Origin: Thysanoteuthis rhombus
Lineage: Eukaryota > Mollusca > Cephalopoda > Oegopsida > Thysanoteuthidae
NCBI GenBank assembly: GCA_963457665.1
Contig: OY735237.1
Coordinates: 2,880,322 to 2,944,321 of the forward strand
Reading direction: 5' to 3'
Length of the DNA: 64,000 nt
The position numbers were made by a program, and so were the translations under genes. Position 1 is the first letter of the stretch; each line of letters begins with the position of its first letter. A model generated the notes under the pieces. That model was not told where the DNA came from. It saw nothing but the letters and a program-made list of their open reading frames with translations, and did not search any database. Positions 57,804 through 64,000 of this stretch are shown in pieces.

Positions 57804-58400
57804 GAGAAGCCATATTCTTTTGAAGTATGTATCTCTTCATTTTCATAGAAAACAGGTTCTTTCTCTTATGTGCAAATGCACACTGGAAAGAAACCATATC
57901 CTTATAAAGTCTGTGAATCGAAGTCAAATTTGATGAAATATTATCATGCACTGGATACAAATAATATTGGTAACATACTCCTGGAATGAGTTGATCTGCT
58001 TATTGAAAGCTTATTCAGTTCAAAGAATACAAATAAACACTGGAGAGAGACCATAAACCTGTGAAGTATGTGTTTTTTTTTCTCTTTTCAAGTTGAATTT
58101 AGTGCAATGTACACAAACACACACTAGAAAAAAATCATATTCATGCAATGTACGTGGATCTGCATTTTCAGAAATCATTTTTGCTGGAATATATGAAAAT
58201 ACACACTACAGGGATCCATATTTTTATGGACTGTACAGTGTCTTGTGCAGGTATGCACAGAACAGAATACATGATCATTTTGAAGTGTGGATCTACATTT
58301 TCAAACTATTCAAATTACCTACAAATACTGTGATATTAAATGGATGTGTATGCTCTACCAGCACAAGATTTTGGATGCATTCTAGAATACAACGGACATT
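57804..58400 (+). pseudogene. Decayed fingers downstream of the third array
   Basis: Directly after the stop, the same frame continues EKPYSFEVCISSFS-stop, then further units with lost ligands (MHTGKKPYPYKVCESKSN at about 57875-57930, and HTRKKSYSCNVRGSAFS near 58120-58170). The last ones are of the G-S-A-F subtype like the relic at 9 kb. A 172-codon frame at 58093-58611 is this relic running into unrelated sequence. Confidence 0.7.
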
Positions 58401-58439
58401 CAAAAAAGGCGGTAGAGTACACAAACCAAATGTGAGAAA

Positions 58440-59155
58440 ATTTATCGAAGATCAACTACTTGTTTACCATTTTGTTTCTTCTTTCAGGCAATCCTTAATT
58501 CCATTCTCCAAGAAATTTCTTCATTCCTCAACAAATAACTGCTCTTGTTCCCTGTTACAATCTTCCAGGGACTCAGTTTATTTTCATGAAGAGTATTCTT
58601 TTAAGACTTGAACAAATGGTAATCTAAAGATATATTTACTAGCAAAAACTTTCCTATAAAGCTGTAATAAATTCTTGTCACTAAAGGAACATGCATCGTA
58701 GCATCTTCCCTTGGTTTTAACTCATTCCTGATGAGAACAGAAACTTGTTTGATGGATTCACTTGACAGTGGACAATTATGTATAAATCTGGACTGAATCT
58801 CACAATACAAATAAATGCCCCATTTAACAAATAACAAACTCCAATAAGGAAGAACCATACTGAGAAACAATAACATAGTAATTTCGTCAGTGAAATACTG
58901 AATCAACTGGGAACGAACCGAAAAAAATAATGGAGAAAACTGATTCATTAGAGTTCAGACAACCCAGTTCCAAATGATTTAAAGACACGTCAATAACTCC
59001 ACTTCTTCTCTTGCACAAGGCCGTGTTTTTTTTTTTTTCAATCAAAAAGTTTGGAGAGAAATTTTTTGAATTCAAAAAAGAAGCGAAATTAAAAATGTCT
59101 TGCCCTGGGGAGGAGATATTAAAAGAAATAAATGTATAGTTTACAACAATTCATA
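58440..59155. other. Downstream flank of ZNF-3, no gene seen
   Basis: A 115-codon minus frame (58601-58948) has ordinary composition but no recognised domain or start support, and an overlapping 62-codon frame spans a poly-T run. They are left uncalled. Confidence 0.35.
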
Positions 59156-59162
59156 AAAAATA

Positions 59163-59250
59163 TTGTCAGAAGTGGGATTCGAACCGACACCTACATTCGT
59201 GGGCCAGGATGCACATAACAGACAATAACTACGTAAACTGAATATTTCAA
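59163..59250 (-). repeat. tRNA-like sequence (tRNA pseudogene or SINE head)
   Basis: On the minus strand there is a T-arm-like GTGTCGGTTCGAATCCCAC, an acceptor-like TTCTGACA and then TTTTTT (a polymerase III terminator) within ten bases. About 45 bases upstream, TACGTAGTTATTGTCTG resembles a D arm/A box. The 5' acceptor strand keeps only TCAG of the expected partner, the T stem has a C-C mismatch and the anticodon arm does not fold well. It is therefore not a working tRNA; a tRNA-derived SINE head or pseudogene is likely. Confidence 0.5.
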
Positions 59251-59259
59251 TTTTCAACC

Positions 59260-60180
59260 TTAGGCATGAGAAAATACACAGCATTCCTAATCAAAACAAG
59301 TTGAATTTTTTGTATAAAATTGATGTTTTTTCATAAAGGTTTATATTTCCATGTTTGTTTTCTTTGCTTCCTTTGTACTTTCTTCATCAGTTTTTGCATC
59401 AGGAGAAATCTTTTTTTTCTTTCAAAAGGCAAAGTGATGTCTTACTAAGTATGCACTAATTTTTGGTTCTCTTCAATTCTGTGTTCTTTTCTTCTATTTC
59501 TATCAATGCTATGTTTCTTTAGAGAAGATTATTCAAATAAAGAAAGATTTTATTTTTTTCTAGATATTTGATATTTAAGATTAAAATTCTATGATTTCCT
59601 TTAAATTTTTTTTCTTCTTTTTCCACTGATGCCGTCTTCCACCTGTAGAAAAGTATTTAGATAAAAGACGTTTTTCCATTTTCTAAATGAATCTATACAT
59701 TGGATGACATTAGAAAAGTTTTTCTATCTTTTACCACCAATCAACTATAAGAATAATCAAAAACAATTTATTACAAAAATTGTGTAATTCAGGTTATTTT
59801 TATTTTTCTACCATATTTGATTGGATTGAAATTTTATTCAATATATTTTATTAGGATTTTAAGATACCTGAAGCAAATATTTTTGAAGATTTTTTCCTTT
59901 AAGACTCATAAAAATATAAACAAAATATTTAATATTCACTTATAGAAAAATCTCCAAATCCTGTGAAGAAATTATAGAAAATTATATGTTTTTCATGTCA
60001 GAATATACCAATCCTTTTGTTCATACTTTGTTGAAATGAAAACTGTTTCTTTTATTACCATTCATAAATCCTAATGAAAATAAGCAGTAAAATTGTTCGT
60101 TTTACAAAAATTGTTTTATAATTTTGTATTTGTAGTAGAAATTAGTGTGTGAAAATTGGTGTTCGTAGTTTCGTGCCTAG
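59260..60180. other. AT-rich DNA, nothing recognised
   Basis: T-rich sequence without credible frames. Confidence 0.4.
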
Positions 60181-60186
60181 GGAATA

Positions 60187-60268
60187 CTACTTCTTCTGTC
60201 CCACAATAGTCGCTACATTTGCATGTGCTTTTTAATCACAAAATATAGCACCTATAATGGGAGAGAGG
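60187..60268. mobile_element. Stowaway-like MITE, copy 3
   Basis: The left end CTTCTTCTGTCCCACAATAG and right end CCTATAATGGGAGAGAG are inverted copies, with TA outside both (60185-60186 and 60269-60270). Interior 'cgctacatttgcatgtg' matches 'cttacatttgcacc' of copy 2. Confidence 0.8.
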
Positions 60269-60269
60269 T

Positions 60270-60735
60270 AACATTAAGAATAGAAACAATAAAAATATCT
60301 TGCTTTTGTGTTTTACTGCATAAAAGGTGTGAGGTCTTTGCATGTACTCACCCCAATAATAATGATCTAATTTCTATCTATTAGTATAATACAGTTTAGC
60401 ATCACAAACATGGACTTTAGAAAGCATGTTATTTCCGAGAATTAGATAGTCATCAGATTTTGTAAGAGTTTTTATTTATCTATCGGCAAAATGGCGTCTT
60501 TCCTGAATAACTATATAGTGAACCCCAGTTTGACAGACCCCAATATAATGGTTTAGGGATTTAGCTGACACTTCAATCAGGTACGTTTATTGAAGAAAAC
60601 AAAAAGAATCATTTTTCCATTTCCATGTGGGATGTCCTACTGTTGAAGGATTCCTAAAAAAGCCATTTCATTAGATATAAAACGGAACAAAAACAACCAC
60701 TATTATTATGATTTGCATCAATACTATCTCGAGAA
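60270..60735. other. AT-rich DNA, nothing recognised
   Basis: No supported feature. Confidence 0.4.
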
Positions 60736-60739
60736 ATTC

Positions 60740-61110
60740 ATCAGCATGGGTTTCTCCAGTTTCCAAGTTGGTCTGGCTGACTTTTTTTTATGTATTGCAC
60801 ATACAAGTGACATCAATGGACATATAGAGCTGATTTTAACTGTTATTCATTATGTGAAAAATTTTGTTTTTTACCACCCCCAATCAGTTTTCTCAACACC
60901 CCCCCCATTGATCTTGGTAGGGGGTTCTAATCGCAATGTAAATCCATGCTTGATTGGTTCACACTGGCGTTTTGAAAATCTGGGCTTCTTTGAATGATCT
61001 GAGCCAAACAAATGGAAAGAGAAGTAATTTATTACTCATCCCTAACACAGTCCACTGCCAAAAGCCGTTGGTCACATGATGGTCTTTATTGACTGACCAA
61101 CTTGATATTC
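60740..61110 (+). repeat. Interspersed repeat, partner at 27.11-27.50 kb
   Basis: Same order of blocks as the partner copy ('ctccagtttccaagttggtctggctgac', 'cacatacaagtgacatcaatggacatatagagctg', 'ggtcacatgatggtctttattgactgacc'). A run of eight C at 60899-60906 lies within it. Confidence 0.65.
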
Positions 61111-61114
61111 TTTA

Positions 61115-61756
61115 ATCTTTGGATGCTTCAAAGATATTACGCTTTAAAAACGTTATAATATGAGGTCCGGTAAACAATTTCCTTTAAGAATAATAAGTGA
61201 GGTAAAAAAAATGAATGCTGTCAACAATTAATTGAAATTTTTTCTTGTTTAAATTTTTCCAAGGGTTCTTTGTCCTATTTTGCTCTTTAACTGAGGTGAG
61301 ATTTTCCCAGATGTTTGCTCTACCAGGAAGAGGTTTATCCTACACTCGCTAAATATTCATTTGCATGGAAAAAAAACTGCTGAAATTCAACTAATTATCA
61401 AGATTTGATAAATCATTTGGTATTTATCAATTGATTATTGGATTTATTCATGAAAATATAACACTAATCAAATGAATGGTACTATTTTTTTATGTAAGTA
61501 TTCATGTATACTTCATTTTATAACATCTCAATAATAGAATTTAAATTCTCTGAAATCAATCCGTCAAATCTGTTGTCCTTTTGACTGGTCATGATTTATC
61601 AATACCCTGAATCTGAATATTCAATATGCCTTAAATCTGACGTCATTTTGACAAGTCATCAAGAACCTGAATATCTAAAACTTCATTGTAAAGTGAAATC
61701 CTTCATTGTTTGAAAAGTTTTAGATTTCATTTGTTAAAATATATACATATATATTA
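61115..61756. other. AT-rich DNA, nothing recognised
   Basis: Contains a loose direct repeat 'gtcatttttgac-ggtcat / gacgtcattttgacaagtcat' at 61575-61665. No gene. Confidence 0.4.
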
Positions 61757-62260
61757 GAAGACTGTTGCCATGAAAGAATGTACCTGGTCTTCAATGATTT
61801 TGAGGTAAGTAGTACATGACAAAGTACCTTCCATGTAAATGATAGGACTCAGTTTGCAAAATCATCACACTGCCTCCATCATGCATAATGGTGCCATCCC
61901 CACCTGCTTTTTTCAGAAGAAAGTGAGACATTGGACCAGGCAACTTTTTTCCATTTGTACAATGTCCAGTTCTGACGCTCCGTTGCCCCTTGCAGCTGAT
62001 TTCAGTGATGGACATTGGTTAGCATAAATACTTTGACAGGCAATTGGGTCATATAACCCCATATGCAAGAGTGATCAATGTACTATCTGTTGTGATGCAT
62101 TCCTTCCTTCACCTTGATTAAAACTATTCTCAATTTGTACCACAGCAACACTGCTATCAGTGTGTACCTAGTGGAAAGATTCCATTCAATCGTCTCAATT
62201 GTTGGCAGTTGGAGATTTGTCCCACTTGTAACACTGCCGATAAGTACTCACTAAAATAAA
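61757..62260 (-). mobile_element. Tc1-like transposase fragment
   Basis: Minus-strand frames give the N-terminal and middle part of a Tc1/mariner transposase: a region equivalent to the arginine-rich helix-turn-helix, then NASQQIVH-SLLHMGL (family form VS-YTVHRSLLRMGL), then GGDGTIMHDGGSVMI (family form GGGSVMLW) and GTLSCTTYLKIIEDQVHSFM, TVF. The match breaks off at about 61757 at an AT-rich junction, so the third catalytic residue is missing. Several stops and frame changes are present. A dead fragment; no inverted ends were found. Confidence 0.7.
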
Positions 62261-62261
62261 A

Positions 62262-63505
62262 ATTCTCTGATTAAACTGTGAAGAACAGGAGATATCACTG
62301 TTTAGATCTTTTTAGAGAATCCAATAAATTCAAGAGAATTTTTCAAAATCCTTCACTCAATATGAATGTGATTTTTCAAGAACACATAACCTTGTTAAAA
62401 GATATATGAATGATTAAATTCACTGCCTGCACATTTTCAAATATTCAAAAAATTATTTTTGTAGCCTGTATGTAAAATCTATGGAAGCCCATAATTATTC
62501 CATAGAAAAAAGACCACACTGAAGAATTGATCTAGGGAGATAATACTCTTTGAGATATCCTTCCATGCAGAATTCCTTCAATTTTTTCCTTACAAAATAC
62601 TTATTAGATTTTCAGTTGTATTTCACTTTTACAATAATTTATCAAGCCGTAGCATTCTTCTTTTCTTTAATAATATCATTTCCAAATACTCTAAATTTTC
62701 AGGACAATAAAATTCATCGAATATCTTCACCCATCTGCAAAAATGTGTTATTCTTAATTTATAATAATAATGATTAAGTAGAAATAATATATAAATGAAG
62801 AACAAATCTAAATATAAATGTTATTAACATATGTTGGAATCATTATCTACTTGTGGATTATCCAAATACCAATTCAAAAACAAATTTATTCACATCTCAT
62901 AACTATTATGCAATAAAGAAGTATCTTCATTTTAGTGCACTATTCTCAATTCATATTATTTTTCAAAAAAACAACGAAGAGAAAAATAGGAAAAAACATA
63001 ATAAGGAAAATTAACTTTAAATAATAAACAAATAATAAAAGATAAAACAAGAGGAATAGAAATAAATCAAAAAGGTAGAAACCTACTTAAACTTATTTTC
63101 AACTGAAACAAACTTCAGTATATATTCTTATTCAACATTCTATTTCTTATCTGAAAACCATATTTTGAACTCTTAATCATTTCAAAGTCAGCTGATCTCT
63201 CCAGTATTGATCTGTAAAAAATCAATATCTGATGCAGTATTTCATGACGTCACAGTTGACCATTATATGGCAGCATTTTTTAAAGTGATACAGACTACAT
63301 TCCTGGAGTTGATTTTCCTTGAACTCAAATCTAACTTTTTTCCAAACTGACAAATTCCCTGTGGAGAAGGTCTTATGGATTGAAAGCACAAAAATTCAGT
63401 TGCAAAAGAATTTTTTAAAATGGGACCAGAAGTGCCTGAATAATATTTTTGCTTTGTTTGGGAACCAATCAAGAAGAGTAAACATTGCAATGTTAATAAA
63501 GATGA
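62262..63505. other. AT-rich DNA, nothing recognised
   Basis: Only short frames (75-89 codons) of AT-rich composition were seen. Confidence 0.4.
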
Positions 63506-63509
63506 ATCA

Positions 63510-63935
63510 ATTCAAAACAATATGGAATAATTTTATACAAATTTTGATACTAAATAATTTATTCTCATTCAAATATTTTCTTAGATAATGATAAGTGTAA
63601 ATGAATATTTACTTAGATAAATATTTATTTACACTCCAAGGATCACCAACCAGAAATAAATGTGAGGAACATACAATTAAATTGGAAATATACAATGGAA
63701 ATAAATGTATTCAAAATAAAACAATACGGAATAATTCTATACAAATTTTGATACAAAATAATTAATTCTAATACAAATATTTTCTTAAATAATAATTCCT
63801 ATTGCAAGTGGGATGCTATAAGTGTGAATGAATATATATCTATACTCCCAAGATCACCAACCAGAAATGAATGTGAGAAATATATAATTAGATCAGAAAT
63901 ATACAATTGAAAATGAATAAAATATATCAAAATTT
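63510..63935. repeat. Tandem duplication, period ~203 bp
   Basis: 'aaaacaatatggaataattttatacaaattttgatac' at 63514 recurs at 63717, and the shared order continues to 'ccaaggatcaccaaccagaaataaatgtgag-aa-ata'. The copies are about 85% alike. Confidence 0.85.
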
Positions 63936-64000
63936 GCTTAATTATTTTAGCTATAATAATGTAAAGCCAAAAAACTACTTATGGGCTTACTTAATAATTT

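Noticed and set aside
56665-57960. 431-codon minus frame over the ZNF-3 array (and 240- and 126-codon plus frames over ZNF-2 and ZNF-1)
   Set aside because: Antisense shadows of the periodic finger sequence; the sense strands encode perfect zinc fingers.
59163-59250. A functional tRNA gene
   Set aside because: The T arm and terminator are good, but the 5' acceptor strand, T stem and anticodon arm do not pair properly; kept only as tRNA-like repeat.

Overview
This window is AT-rich nuclear DNA (roughly two thirds A+T) from an invertebrate animal. The signs are intron-sized spacing with GTAAGT donors and pyrimidine-CAG acceptors, C2H2 zinc-finger arrays of the TGEKPY type, a tRNA-derived SINE, an RTE-type LINE, Tc1/IS630 transposase remains and many short inverted-repeat elements. 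A lophotrochozoan such as a mollusc would fit (cephalopods, for example, carry large C2H2 expansions), but the sequence alone does not fix the species.

The real genes are a small cluster of related C2H2 zinc-finger genes. Three array exons are open: about 18.1-18.8 kb (minus, 8 good fingers plus one broken), 34.2-35.3 kb (minus, 13 fingers) and 56.6-57.8 kb (plus, 14 fingers, one broken). Each has, 4-6 kb upstream on the same strand, a copy of a conserved promoter/first-exon module ending in a GTAAGT donor (about 22.6, 41.3 and 52.5 kb). A fourth module at 4.6 kb (minus) has no array in view, so its gene probably lies left of the window. The modules form two subtypes: two carry a TGACGTCA-CTTCC promoter motif, and two carry an ETS-like CTTCCGC motif. 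The 41.3 and 52.5 kb modules are divergent, so the second and third genes look like an inverted duplication; their introns also align. All three arrays open at a methionine that replaces the lysine of a TGEKP linker, and all three are followed by decayed fingers beyond the stop. Further zinc-finger relics lie at 9.1-10.8 and 14.5 kb.

Around the genes are repeats. They include a BEL/Pao-like gag fossil at the left edge, a 528-bp inverted-repeat element (5.55-6.08 kb), a compact roughly 80-bp Stowaway-like MITE with three copies (one inserted inside a gene leader), and SINE copies at 19.3, 30.9, 42.1 and perhaps 49.1 kb whose shared body has a hammerhead-ribozyme-like core. There is also a nearly full-length dead RTE LINE (42.6-45.5 kb, minus), Tc1/IS630 transposase relics (46.1-47.1 and 61.8-62.25 kb), a 1.8-kb purine-rich GGAATA-type satellite with a 219-bp higher-order unit (50.2-52.0 kb), and arrays of a roughly 160-bp invertebrate repeat, one enclosed between 90-bp inverted repeats. 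Many local tandem duplications of 40-515 bp are present. The remaining long stretches are AT-rich intron or intergenic DNA in which no gene could be seen.
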